Shown here in pieces: positions 1 to 7,939 of a stretch of DNA of 64,000 bases (positions within the stretch are counted from its first letter, which is position 1; every line of letters begins with the position of its first letter). Made by a program: the position numbers and the translations under genes. Source of the stretch: Undibacterium umbellatum (GTDB taxonomy: Bacteria > Pseudomonadota > Gammaproteobacteria > Burkholderiales > Burkholderiaceae_D). The stretch lies in assembly GCF_014284125.1 (NCBI RefSeq), contig NZ_JACOFX010000018.1, positions 1-64,000 on the forward strand, given 5' to 3'. The notes under the pieces were generated by a model, which was given only the letters and a program-made list of their open reading frames with translations, was not told the DNA's origin and did no database searches.

Positions 1-369
1 CCTGAGTCTCACCATGTTTGAAACAACGCCAATAAATCAACTACTTACGCCGTCATCGGGAAATCTCAATGACGATAATCAACCAAAACAGATGTCTCTC
101 CTATGAGAAACGTTGGGACACTAGTGACATAAAATAACTCATTAAAATACAGACAGCACAGCGTTGCCCGTCGAAATTGAATCCGCCATGCGAACAATTT
201 TCAGCGTTCTTTTAAGCGCTGGACAGGGCTGACACCCAAAACATCAAAAGAAACCTGATGCAAGATTTTCCTGCCCGGAATTTCAGTGCAGGTGTCAATC
301 TTTAAGTAGTCTCATCCCAATTATCACCCCTCATGCCATCTACATGATTTTTCATGCCATTAATAAATA
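1..369. other. intergenic, no gene recognised
   Basis: AT-rich stretch with no open frame of convincing length on either strand and no recognisable RNA gene. The only structures noticed are short, widely spaced inverted repeats (TGACACC at 230-236 against GGTGTCA at 291-297), too far apart to be meaningful on their own. Its right end leads into the promoter of the next gene. Confidence 0.6.
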
Positions 370-407
370 TTGACATTAACCAATTCAGCAATTAACATAT
401 TAGTTAA
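370..407 (+). promoter_or_regulatory. sigma70-type promoter with overlapping inverted-repeat operator
   Basis: A perfect -35 box TTGACA at 370-375 is followed, 17 bases later, by TAACAT at 393-398 (4 of 6 to the -10 consensus). A perfect inverted repeat TTAAC-N6-GTTAA at 392-407 covers the -10 box, where a repressor would block polymerase. An ArsR/SdpR-type repressor is encoded 0.6 kb downstream and is the obvious candidate ligand; that link is inference. Confidence 0.5.
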
Positions 408-443
408 TTATTGAATTATTGTTCAACCTTGAAGGAGTATGAA

Positions 444-836
444 ATGAGCATGGAACTTAGTTATTTGGTCTATTCAATTGTTTCTATCGTCATGACAATC
501 TGGGTCGCAAGAACCTTGTCAAAAAACGGTGAGGTGTTCCTGGTGAAATGCTTTGGTCAGGATGAAATATTGGCGAAATCCACGAATCACTTATTGGTCG
601 TCGGTTTTTATTTGATAAACATAGGTTTGATCGCCATTCGTCTGGATGGCTGGCAAATATCGCCAGGCAACGGCTTGATACCCTTTGTTGGTAGTAAAAT
701 AGGTGTTTCGGTACTCAGCCTTGGTGCAATGCATTTTTTTAATATGATCATGATTGCCAAATTTGGCAGAACTGTCAGCGCTTGGGTAAGAGTGAATGAC
801 AAGCGTGAGGCAGAAAGTTTTTCTGCTCCCGCTTAA
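444..836 (+). CDS. small membrane protein of unknown function
   Basis: 130 aa. Three hydrophobic segments are visible at about residues 6-24, 48-66 and 84-108, with a polar, charged C-terminal tail (VNDKREAESF), so it is an inner-membrane protein. The start at 444 is chosen over an upstream in-frame codon at 411 because an AAGGAG ribosome site lies a few bases before it. No family is recognised. An ArsR/SdpR-like regulator follows 186 bp downstream on the same strand, an arrangement seen for regulators that control their own membrane-protein partner, but this protein does not look like SdpI. A strong promoter with an operator-like palindrome precedes it and a GC-rich hairpin follows it. Confidence 0.75.
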   Translation: MSMELSYLVYSIVSIVMTIWVARTLSKNGEVFLVKCFGQDEILAKSTNHLLVVGFYLINIGLIAIRLDGWQISPGNGLIPFVGSKIGVSVLSLGAMHFFNMIMIAKFGRTVSAWVRVNDKREAESFSAPA

Positions 837-887
837 GCATTGATGAAATGAATGTTGGTCTATGCTATAGATATGGAGCCCCCTTTA

Positions 888-925
888 AGTCGCTGCTCTG
901 GGAGCCAGCTCCCAGGAGCAGCTTT
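888..925 (+). terminator. strong GC-rich hairpin, likely terminator or attenuator
   Basis: GCTGCTCTGGGAGC (892-905) pairs with 908-922 over 14 base pairs with one bulged C and a two-base CA loop, extended by an AAG/CTT pair. A short TTTAAG follows. It lies 50 bp after the membrane-protein gene and could stop or reduce transcription into the ArsR gene. Confidence 0.5.
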
Positions 926-975
926 AAGCTGCAGTCTATGCAATTAGTAAAGCACTGACTGATTTACGTAATACT

Positions 976-1010
976 ATTGCCGCGCTCAACTTAGTGCGGC
1001 AATCGTCTTT
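976..1010 (+). terminator. hairpin plus T-run just before the ArsR gene
   Basis: ATTGCCGC (976-983) pairs with GCGGCAAT (996-1003), an 8-bp stem with a 12-base loop, followed by CGTCTTTTG. The shape is that of a rho-independent terminator, yet it ends only 12 bases before the start codon at 1023, so it may act as an attenuator of the regulator gene or end a short upstream RNA. Confidence 0.4.
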
Positions 1011-1022
1011 TGAAAATGAATA

Positions 1023-1358
1023 ATGTCTTCTGATAAGATTTTTGAAGCTTTGGCATCATCACCGCGCAGACAGATTCTTGCTTATTTATCTGAGCAGGAA
1101 TTGACTGCAGGGGATATTGCTGCGCGCTTTAAAATGAGTGCGCCAGCCATTTCCCGCCATTTGTCGGTGCTGGAAAATGCTGGCCTGATTTCTGGTGAAC
1201 GTCAGGGGCAGTTTGTGATGTACAAATTAAATGGCGACAGCCTAGTCAATACCTTGACGCAATTCGCTTTTTCTATTTGCCCTGTCGGCGCTCCTCTGAA
1301 GCGCGAAAGCAAGGCAATAGCAAAGTCGGGGGTCAGCAAGGCGAAGAACAAGGGGTGA
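1023..1358 (+). CDS. ArsR/SdpR-family winged-helix repressor
   Basis: 111 aa, typical length for the ArsR superfamily. Residues 1-85 form a winged helix-turn-helix: the opening IFEALASSPRRQILAYLSE, the recognition region MSAPAISRHLSVLENAGLI and the wing GERQGQFVMYKLN match the autorepressor type of ArsR protein. The metal-binding ELCVCDL-type cysteine motif of true ArsR/SmtB sensors is absent, so a metal is not the expected signal. The C-terminal 25 residues are lysine-rich. The Shine-Dalgarno is weak, and a terminator-like hairpin lies directly upstream. It probably controls the small membrane-protein gene before it through the palindrome at 392-407. Confidence 0.85.
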   Translation: MSSDKIFEALASSPRRQILAYLSEQELTAGDIAARFKMSAPAISRHLSVLENAGLISGERQGQFVMYKLNGDSLVNTLTQFAFSICPVGAPLKRESKAIAKSGVSKAKNKG

Positions 1359-1411
1359 TAAGAATATAAGTAGGCTGATTCAAGGAACCTCCATTCTGGA
1401 GATACTTCAAT

Positions 1412-2188
1412 TTAATTAAACTGACTAAAGTCTGGCTTGCGTTTTTGAAAAAAAGCCATGAACGCCTCTTTCGCTTCTGGAGCATTCAGCATCGCCGAGA
1501 AATGCTTGTTTTCTTCTGTCATCTTGGCACTGATGGCGGCGGGTTGGTTGCCTTTCATCAGGCGCTTGGTAACACGTATGGATGCTGCTGGCAGGGCCAC
1601 CAGTTTGGCGGCTTGCTGCTGGGCGTAAGGCAGCAATTCTTCCAGTGGCAATACCTTATTGACGAAGCCCATTTCAAACGCCTCATTGGCGCTGAACGCT
1701 TCGCCGAGCATGAGTTTTTCTGCTGCACGCTGATAGCCGACGATTTGCTGGAATATCATGCTGGAGGCAAATTCAGGGCACAAGCCCAATTGCGTGAAGG
1801 GCATGGAGAGTTTGGCATTGTCGGCCAGATATATCATGTCGCAATGCATGAGCAGCGTGGTGCCTATGCCGACGGCGGCACCGGAAACGGCGGCTATCAC
1901 AGGCTTGCTTGATTCATTCAGGGCTTGCATGAATTGATAGACGGATGGAATAGCGTCTGACGATGTGATGCTACTGGCATTTTTCATGAAATCTTCGAGA
2001 TCATTACCTGCGGTGAAAATCTCTGGTTTGCCGGTGATAAGGATGGCGCGTACGGCCACGTCTGTTTCAGCATCGCGCAGCGCATCCGCCATGGACTGGT
2101 ACATGGCCTGGGTGATGGCGTTTTTCTTTTCTGGACGATTGAAGTTGATCGTCAAAATACCGTTTTCTTTTTGGGTCAGGATATCCAT
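1412..2188 (-). CDS. enoyl-CoA hydratase/isomerase family protein, isomerase-like active site
   Basis: 258 aa crotonase fold. The oxyanion-hole segments are visible: TAGNDLEDF near residues 59-67 and SGAAVGIGTTL near 102-112. The active-site region reads MPFTQLGLCPEFASS, with Glu139 in the CPEF position. This resembles delta3,delta2-enoyl-CoA isomerases (PF-x-x-LGL-x-PE-x-x-SS) more than hydratases, which carry a second catalytic Glu and a PGAGG loop. A role in shifting double bonds during beta-oxidation of unsaturated acyl-CoA is therefore likely; this is inference from the motif. It lies downstream of the thiolase on the same strand, but a strong terminator and a gene remnant separate them, so it is probably transcribed separately. 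Confidence 0.85.
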   Translation of the reverse strand: MDILTQKENGILTINFNRPEKKNAITQAMYQSMADALRDAETDVAVRAILITGKPEIFTAGNDLEDFMKNASSITSSDAIPSVYQFMQALNESSKPVIAAVSGAAVGIGTTLLMHCDMIYLADNAKLSMPFTQLGLCPEFASSMIFQQIVGYQRAAEKLMLGEAFSANEAFEMGFVNKVLPLEELLPYAQQQAAKLVALPAASIRVTKRLMKGNQPAAISAKMTEENKHFSAMLNAPEAKEAFMAFFQKRKPDFSQFN

Positions 2189-2210
2189 GGTGCTAGTCTC
2201 TTTTTATTGA

Positions 2211-2336
2211 TCAAGTAGATTGTGGTGCATTAGTTAGCCATTGTAAGGCTTGCTGCCAAAGTGTGCTGCGGAACTGTGGGCGGAAAAATCCAAAATGGCC
2301 TATGCGTCTTGAGTCCACATCCTTGACATAGCTCCA
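2211..2336 (-). pseudogene. remnant 3' end of an alpha/beta hydrolase gene
   Basis: On the minus strand, a 41-codon open stretch ends at TGA (2213-2211) and contains RIGHFGFFRPQFRSTLW followed by LQWL. That is the conserved C-terminal signature (GH-x-GFFR...LW) of a family of alpha/beta-fold hydrolases, including the catalytic His. An in-frame stop at 2339-2337 closes it upstream and no start codon or rest of the enzyme remains. It sits between the thiolase terminator and the enoyl-CoA hydratase gene, 22 bp from the latter, so an ancestor probably had a hydrolase gene here. The family assignment rests on recalled motif similarity. Confidence 0.55.
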
Positions 2337-2351
2337 TCAAACCCAGCTCCT

Positions 2352-2387
2352 AAAAAAAACCGCGCAGAAAATATAGTCTGCGCGGTT
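2352..2387 (-). terminator. rho-independent terminator of the thiolase operon
   Basis: On the minus strand an 11-bp stem (AACCGCGCAGA, its complement at 2377-2387) with an 8-base loop is followed by eight T residues. It starts 24 bp after the thiolase stop codon and should end the acyl-CoA dehydrogenase-to-thiolase transcript. Confidence 0.9.
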
Positions 2388-2410
2388 AAATTTATGCTCA
2401 GGCAAGCAGC

Positions 2411-3607
2411 TTACATGCGTTCAAAAATACCTGCTGCGCCCATACCTGTACCTACGCACATGGTGACCATGCCGTATTTGAGGTTGTTGCGATGCAGTGC
2501 ATGAATAGTCGTCGCAGAACGGATCGCACCAGTTGCCCCCAGTGGATGGCCCAGGGCAATCGCGCCGCCCATAGGGTTGACCTTGGATGGGTCCAGACCC
2601 AGGTCTTGTACCACTGCCAGGGACTGTGCTGCAAAGGCTTCATTCAATTCAAACCAGTCAATCTGGTCTTGCGTGATGCCAGCGGCACGGCATGCTGCCG
2701 GGATGGCTTCTTTAGGACCAATACCCATGATTTCTGGTGGTACGCCACGTACTGCGAAGGAGGCGAAACGTGCCAGTGGTGTCAGGTTGAATTCTCTCAG
2801 GATTTTTTCGCTAACGAGGATCAGGGCACCAGCGCCGTCGGAAGTTTGCGAGCTGTTACCTGCTGTAACGCTGCCTTTGGCGGCGAACACAGGTTTCAGT
2901 TTTGCCAGGCCTTCGATGGATGTATCTGGACGTGCGCCTTCATCACGGCTGACGGTGCGTGTTTTCAATTCGATTTCGCCAGTTGCCAGGTTAGGCACAC
3001 GGTCGATGATATCAACTGATGTAGTCTCAGCATCGAAGTAGCCAGCATTTTGTGCAGCGATAGCGCGTTGGTGCGATTGCAGGGCAAACGCATCTTGTGC
3101 TTCGCGGGATACTTTCCATTGCTGAGCCACTTTTTCTGCTGTCAGACCCATGCCGTAGGCCATGCCTACGTTTTCGTCTTTGAGGATGGCCATGTTCATC
3201 GATGGATTGCTACCCATCATAGGCACCATGGACATGGATTCGACACCACCGGCGATCATCACGTCAGCCTGGCCGACGCGGATGCGGTCTGCCGCCATCG
3301 CAACAGCAGTAATGCCGGATGCGCAATAACGGTTGATGGTGACGCCACCAATGCTGTTAGGTAAACCGGCCAGCAAAATACCCATACGTGCCAGGTTCAG
3401 ACCTTGTGCACCTTCAGGGAAAGAGCAACCGATAATCGCATCTTCAGCCAGCTTAGGATCAAGATTAGGCACTTGTGCAAAAGCGGATTGCAGTACACGC
3501 ACCAGCAAATCATCAGGGCGGGTGTTACGGAACATGCCACGACCAGATTTGCCGATCGGGGTACGGGTAGCAGAGACGATGTAGGCGTCTTGGAGTTGTT
3601 TAGTCAT
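2411..3607 (-). CDS. acetyl-CoA acyltransferase (beta-oxidation thiolase)
   Basis: 398 aa, standard length for degradative thiolases. It cleaves 3-ketoacyl-CoA with CoA to release acetyl-CoA. The nucleophilic Cys95 is in NRYCASGITAV, His354 is in GHPLGATGA, and the proton-transfer Cys384 is in CVGTGMGAAGIFE. GGVESMSMVP is also typical. The gene follows the FadN-type gene by 15 bp and the acyl-CoA dehydrogenase upstream of that, so the three form one operon with terminator 2352-2387. The product pairs with the preceding dehydrogenase/hydratase as the last step of each beta-oxidation cycle. It could also act on acetoacetyl-CoA, but the operon argues for fatty acids. Confidence 0.93.
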   Translation of the reverse strand: MTKQLQDAYIVSATRTPIGKSGRGMFRNTRPDDLLVRVLQSAFAQVPNLDPKLAEDAIIGCSFPEGAQGLNLARMGILLAGLPNSIGGVTINRYCASGITAVAMAADRIRVGQADVMIAGGVESMSMVPMMGSNPSMNMAILKDENVGMAYGMGLTAEKVAQQWKVSREAQDAFALQSHQRAIAAQNAGYFDAETTSVDIIDRVPNLATGEIELKTRTVSRDEGARPDTSIEGLAKLKPVFAAKGSVTAGNSSQTSDGAGALILVSEKILREFNLTPLARFASFAVRGVPPEIMGIGPKEAIPAACRAAGITQDQIDWFELNEAFAAQSLAVVQDLGLDPSKVNPMGGAIALGHPLGATGAIRSATTIHALHRNNLKYGMVTMCVGTGMGAAGIFERM

Positions 3608-3622
3608 GTTAATGTACCTCGA

Positions 3623-6010
3623 TTAGTTACGGACTGGCTTGCCAGTTTGCATCATGCCCATAATGCGCTCTTGTGTTTTTGGATGATTCAGCAATTCCAT
3701 AAACGCCTTGCGCTCCATGTCGAGCAACCATTGTTCGCTGACCAGGCTGCCATTATCGATGTCGCCACCGCAAACCACTTCAGCAATCATTTTGCCGAGC
3801 TTGAAGTCATGGGCAGAGATGAAGCCGCCATCACGCATGTTGATCAGTTGTGCAGCTATCGTGGCGATACCATGACGGCCTGTGACTGGCACTAATTTGC
3901 GCATAGGTGCGCGGTAACCGGCGTCAAACATGGCACGTGCTTCTACCTTGGCAACATGCAGCAATTCGTAAGGGTTGAAGACGATGACGTCATCCGCAGA
4001 CAAATAACCCATCTTCTGTGCTTCCAGTGCAGATTTGGATACGGCTGCCGTAGCTGCATTCGTGAAGTAGTTTTTCAGGAATTGCAGCAAATCAGTGCCT
4101 TTGGCATCTGCCGCTGCACGTACTGCTGCTTCTTTTAAACCACCGCCGCCAGGTACCAGACCGACGCCCACTTCTACCAGACCGATGTAAGACTCTATGG
4201 ATGCCACGCGTTTTGCTGCATGCATCATCAATTCGCAACCACCACCGAGTGCCAGACCGGATACGGCAGCAACTACAGGGATGTTCGCGTATTTCAAAGC
4301 CTGATGTGCATCTTGCAGGCGGGAGATTGCTGGCTCGATTGCTTTGACACCACCGGACATGAACAAAGGCAGCATGGCCTGCAAGTCAGCACCGGCAGAG
4401 AAGGCGCCGCCGTCAGCCGCGTCTGCACTCCAGATGACAAGACCCTTGAAGTTTTTCTCGGCTTCAGCGATGGCTTTTTCCATGCCTTCGATGACGCCTG
4501 GGCCAATCACATGCATCTTGGTTTTCAGTGACAGTACCAGTACGTCGTCATTCTGATGCCAGATACGGACGGAATCATCTTCAAAGAATGTCGTGCCAGC
4601 GTTTGCGCCAGTTGCTACGCCTGTACCCAATACTGGAGCACGGAAGGCTTGGCGTTCGTACACAGCCAGGTCGGAACGCGGCACGTAAGTGCTGCTTGCT
4701 GGAGACCAGGAGCCCTCAGCAGTATGCACACCTGTGCGGCCATCAAATACCCATGCTGGCATCGGTGCATTGCACAGTGCCTTGCCTGCGTCGATATCTT
4801 CCTTGACCCAGCCAGCGACTTCTTGCCAGCCAGATGCCTGCCATGTTTCGAACGGGCCCACATTCCAGCCGAAGCCCCAGCGCATCGCGAAGTCGATGTC
4901 GCGTGCATTGTCGGCAATCGTCGCACCATGAACAGCGATGTAATGGAAGGCATCGCGGAAAATCGCCCACAGGAACTGTGCCTGTACATTGGTCGATTCA
5001 CGCAGGGTCTTCATTTTTTTGACCGGATCTTTTTCTTTCAACATGCGAGCAACGACGTCGTCAGCCTTCGCACCGCCAGTCACATATTGTGCTGTAGAGA
5101 AGTCCAGACGCTGGATGTCCTTGCCGACTTTTTTGTAAAAGCCTGCACCGGATTTTTGACCCAATGCACCTGCAGCAACCAGTTTGGCCAGCACTTCAGG
5201 TGTTTTGTAGACAGCAAAGAAAGGATCATCAGACAGATTGTCTTGCATGGTCTTGATGACATGGCCCATGGTATCGAGACCAACCACGTCTGCAGTACGG
5301 AAAGTACCGGAAGAAGCGCGGCCCAGTTTTTTACCTGTCAGATCATCGACAACATCAACGGTCAAACCAAATTTTTCTGCTTCATAAATCGTTGCCAGCA
5401 TGCCGAAGATACCGACGCGGTTGGCGATGAAGTTCGGTGTATCTTTGGCGCGTACCACGCCCTTACCCAGAGAAGTAGTCAGGAAGCCTTCGAGTTGGTC
5501 GATGATTTCTGGACGGGTAGCTACGGTAGGGATCAGCTCCACCAAGTGCATATAGCGTGGTGGGTTGAAGAAATGCACGCCGCAGAAACGGGCTTTCAGT
5601 TCTGCATCAAAACCGTCAGACAGAGCAGTGATAGACAAGCCGGAAGTGTTGGATGCGAAGATCGCATTTGGCGCAATGTGCGGGGACACTTTTTTGTACA
5701 GATCATGTTTCCAGTCCATGCGTTCTGCAATGGCTTCAATGATCAGGTCGCAACCAGCCAGCACGTCGAGGTTGTCTTCATAGTTCGCGACTTCGATCAA
5801 AGCTGCATCATCCTTGTTACCCAGTGGAGCAGGATTCAACTTTTTCAGGTTCTCGATAGCGCGCAGGACGATGCCGTTTTTAGGGCCTTCCTTGGCTGGC
5901 AAATCGAACAGGACGACAGGCACTTTTGCATTGATGCAGTGGGCAGCAATTTGCGCACCCATCACGCCAGCGCCCAGAACGGCGACTTTTTTAACGATGA
6001 AATTGGTCAT
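3623..6010 (-). CDS. 3-hydroxyacyl-CoA dehydrogenase/enoyl-CoA hydratase, FadN type
   Basis: 795 aa bifunctional enzyme for hydration of 2-enoyl-CoA and NAD-dependent oxidation of 3-hydroxyacyl-CoA. Domain order is dehydrogenase first: a Rossmann GAGVMG at residues 13-18, then the 3-hydroxyacyl-CoA dehydrogenase C-terminal domains (about 200-400), and a crotonase domain at about 470-670 with GGAFSAGADLQAML and GLALGGGCELM. This order is the reverse of FadB/FadJ and matches Bacillus FadN. The start at 6010 is chosen over TTG at 6022: the bases GAGG from that upstream codon form its ribosome site. It sits between the acyl-CoA dehydrogenase (57 bp upstream) and thiolase genes. Confidence 0.92.
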   Translation of the reverse strand: MTNFIVKKVAVLGAGVMGAQIAAHCINAKVPVVLFDLPAKEGPKNGIVLRAIENLKKLNPAPLGNKDDAALIEVANYEDNLDVLAGCDLIIEAIAERMDWKHDLYKKVSPHIAPNAIFASNTSGLSITALSDGFDAELKARFCGVHFFNPPRYMHLVELIPTVATRPEIIDQLEGFLTTSLGKGVVRAKDTPNFIANRVGIFGMLATIYEAEKFGLTVDVVDDLTGKKLGRASSGTFRTADVVGLDTMGHVIKTMQDNLSDDPFFAVYKTPEVLAKLVAAGALGQKSGAGFYKKVGKDIQRLDFSTAQYVTGGAKADDVVARMLKEKDPVKKMKTLRESTNVQAQFLWAIFRDAFHYIAVHGATIADNARDIDFAMRWGFGWNVGPFETWQASGWQEVAGWVKEDIDAGKALCNAPMPAWVFDGRTGVHTAEGSWSPASSTYVPRSDLAVYERQAFRAPVLGTGVATGANAGTTFFEDDSVRIWHQNDDVLVLSLKTKMHVIGPGVIEGMEKAIAEAEKNFKGLVIWSADAADGGAFSAGADLQAMLPLFMSGGVKAIEPAISRLQDAHQALKYANIPVVAAVSGLALGGGCELMMHAAKRVASIESYIGLVEVGVGLVPGGGGLKEAAVRAAADAKGTDLLQFLKNYFTNAATAAVSKSALEAQKMGYLSADDVIVFNPYELLHVAKVEARAMFDAGYRAPMRKLVPVTGRHGIATIAAQLINMRDGGFISAHDFKLGKMIAEVVCGGDIDNGSLVSEQWLLDMERKAFMELLNHPKTQERIMGMMQTGKPVRN

Positions 6011-6067
6011 TTTTAACCTCAAGAGTTTCGCGCCAACCCATCCACATGGGATGACGCGAATGTTTGA

Positions 6068-7858
6068 TTAGAACAAGTCAGCTTCGAGTGCCAGCAAATT
6101 GGCAGAACCAGAACGTGCCTGGCGGATCAGCATTGCTGTTTCCGGATACAAACGGGCAAAGTAGAAACGCACTGTTGCCAGTTTGGAGATATAGAATTTG
6201 TCGCCAGAATCTTGTTTTTCAAGAGCGATTTTTGCCATTTGTGCAAAGAAATAGCTGTAGACCAGATGTCCGACTACGCGCAGGTAAGGCACGGCAGCGG
6301 CGCCAACTTCATCTGGATTCTGGAAGGCTTTCATGCCGATTTCCATGGTCAGCTTGGTGACTTTGTCGCCCAATTCAGCCAATGGCGTGATGAATTCTGC
6401 CATTGCTTCGTTAGTGCCATTGGCCTCAACAAATGCCTGAACCTTGGCACCGAACTTGCGCAGTTTTGCGCCATTGTCCATCAAAATTTTACGGCCCAGC
6501 AAGTCGAGGGACTGTACTGTATTTGTGCCTTCATAAATCATGTTGATGCGGGCATCGCGTACGTACTGTTCCATGCCCCATTCAGCGATGAAACCGTGGC
6601 CACCGTAAACTTGCAAGCACTCGGACGTTGCGGTCCAGGCATTGTCGGTGATGAAGGCTTTGATGACTGGTGTCAACAGGGCGACTTCGTCAGCGCAATC
6701 TTTACGGACTTGTTCATCAGGGTGATTCAGTTCTTTGTCCAGTTGCAGGGCGACGTAGGAGCAAAATGCACGTGCACCTTCTGCATAGGCTTTTGCCGTG
6801 AACAGCATGCGGCGTACGTCAGCATGAACAATGATAGGGTCAGCTGGTTTGTCCGGTGCCTTAGGGCCGGACAGGCTGCGCATCTGGATACGGTCTTTGG
6901 CGTATACCAATGCGTTTTGGTAAGCGACTTCCGTCAGACCCAGACCTTGCATACCCACGCCGAGACGTGCGGCATTCATGAACACAAACATCGCATTCAA
7001 ACCCTTGTTCGGGCCACCAATCAACCAGCCAGTTGCACCGTCCAGATTCATCTGGCAAGTAGAATTGCCGTGGATACCCATTTTTTCTTCGATCGCGCCG
7101 CAGAAAATAGGATTGCGTTCGCCATTGCTGCCATCTGCATTTGGCAGATATTTAGGCACGATGAACAGGGAAATACCTTTCGAACCTTCTGGCGCACCTG
7201 GCAAACGTGCCAGTACCAGATGGACGATGTTGTCGGACATGTCATGCTCACCGGCAGAGATGAAAATCTTTGCACCTGTGATTTTGTAGCTGCCGTCATC
7301 CTGTGGTTCGGCTTTAGAACGCAGCATGCCCAGATCAGTACCGCAATGTGGCTCGGTCAGGCACATGGTGCCAGTCCAGTCGCCAGAGATCAGCTTAGGC
7401 AGGTACAGGGACTTTTGTTCTGGTGTGCCATGCTCGTGGATACATTCATAGGCACCATGCGACAGGCCCGGGTACATGGACCATGCCTGGTTGGATGAAT
7501 TCAACATTTCATAGAAAGAATTGTTGACCACCAGTGGCAAGCCCTGGCCGCCAAATTCTGGGTCGCAAGACAATGCAGGCCAGCCGGCTTCCACGTATTG
7601 CTTGTAGGCTTCTTTAAAGCCTTTTGGTGTTGTGACGGTGTGGTTGGTCTTGTCGTGGTGGCAGCCTTCGCGATCACCGGAGTGGTTCAGTGGAAACAAT
7701 ACATTGGAAGTGAATTTGCCGCCTTCTTCCAAAATCTGGTTGATGATGTCGCCATCAACATCAGCATGCTTAGGCAGCTGTTTCAATTCTTCTTCTACAT
7801 TCAACAGCTCATGCAACACGAACTGCATATCACGCAATGGAGCGATATATTGACCCAT
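6068..7858 (-). CDS. acyl-CoA dehydrogenase (FadE-like, about 600 aa type)
   Basis: 596 aa FAD-dependent dehydrogenase catalysing the first step of beta-oxidation. The acyl-CoA dehydrogenase core is clear: LTEPHCGTDLG near residues 165-175, a FISAGEHDM loop, and YEGTNTVQSLDLLGRK, whose Glu is the likely catalytic base. The C-terminal 120 residues form the extra helical domain of the longer family members (Bacillus FadE is about the same size). A good GGAG ribosome site precedes ATG 7858. It is the first structural gene of the operon, 81 bp downstream of a TetR-type regulator; dehydrogenase, FadN-type and thiolase genes in a row mirror the fadNAE set. Confidence 0.92.
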   Translation of the reverse strand: MGQYIAPLRDMQFVLHELLNVEEELKQLPKHADVDGDIINQILEEGGKFTSNVLFPLNHSGDREGCHHDKTNHTVTTPKGFKEAYKQYVEAGWPALSCDPEFGGQGLPLVVNNSFYEMLNSSNQAWSMYPGLSHGAYECIHEHGTPEQKSLYLPKLISGDWTGTMCLTEPHCGTDLGMLRSKAEPQDDGSYKITGAKIFISAGEHDMSDNIVHLVLARLPGAPEGSKGISLFIVPKYLPNADGSNGERNPIFCGAIEEKMGIHGNSTCQMNLDGATGWLIGGPNKGLNAMFVFMNAARLGVGMQGLGLTEVAYQNALVYAKDRIQMRSLSGPKAPDKPADPIIVHADVRRMLFTAKAYAEGARAFCSYVALQLDKELNHPDEQVRKDCADEVALLTPVIKAFITDNAWTATSECLQVYGGHGFIAEWGMEQYVRDARINMIYEGTNTVQSLDLLGRKILMDNGAKLRKFGAKVQAFVEANGTNEAMAEFITPLAELGDKVTKLTMEIGMKAFQNPDEVGAAAVPYLRVVGHLVYSYFFAQMAKIALEKQDSGDKFYISKLATVRFYFARLYPETAMLIRQARSGSANLLALEADLF

Positions 7859-7939
7859 GATTTTCTCCTGACGGCAAAGTTAAAACGGTAAATGTGGATA
7901 CAAATTGTTTGCGACGGTGTCTATTAAAGCCTGCTAAAT

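Noticed and set aside
4556..6016. Long plus-strand open frame (486 codons) opposite the FadN-type gene
   Set aside because: It mirrors codon bias of the real gene on the other strand, has no domain and no ribosome site.
6212..7498. 428-codon plus-strand frame opposite the acyl-CoA dehydrogenase
   Set aside because: Antisense shadow; composition rich in Cys, His and Phe, unlike real proteins here.
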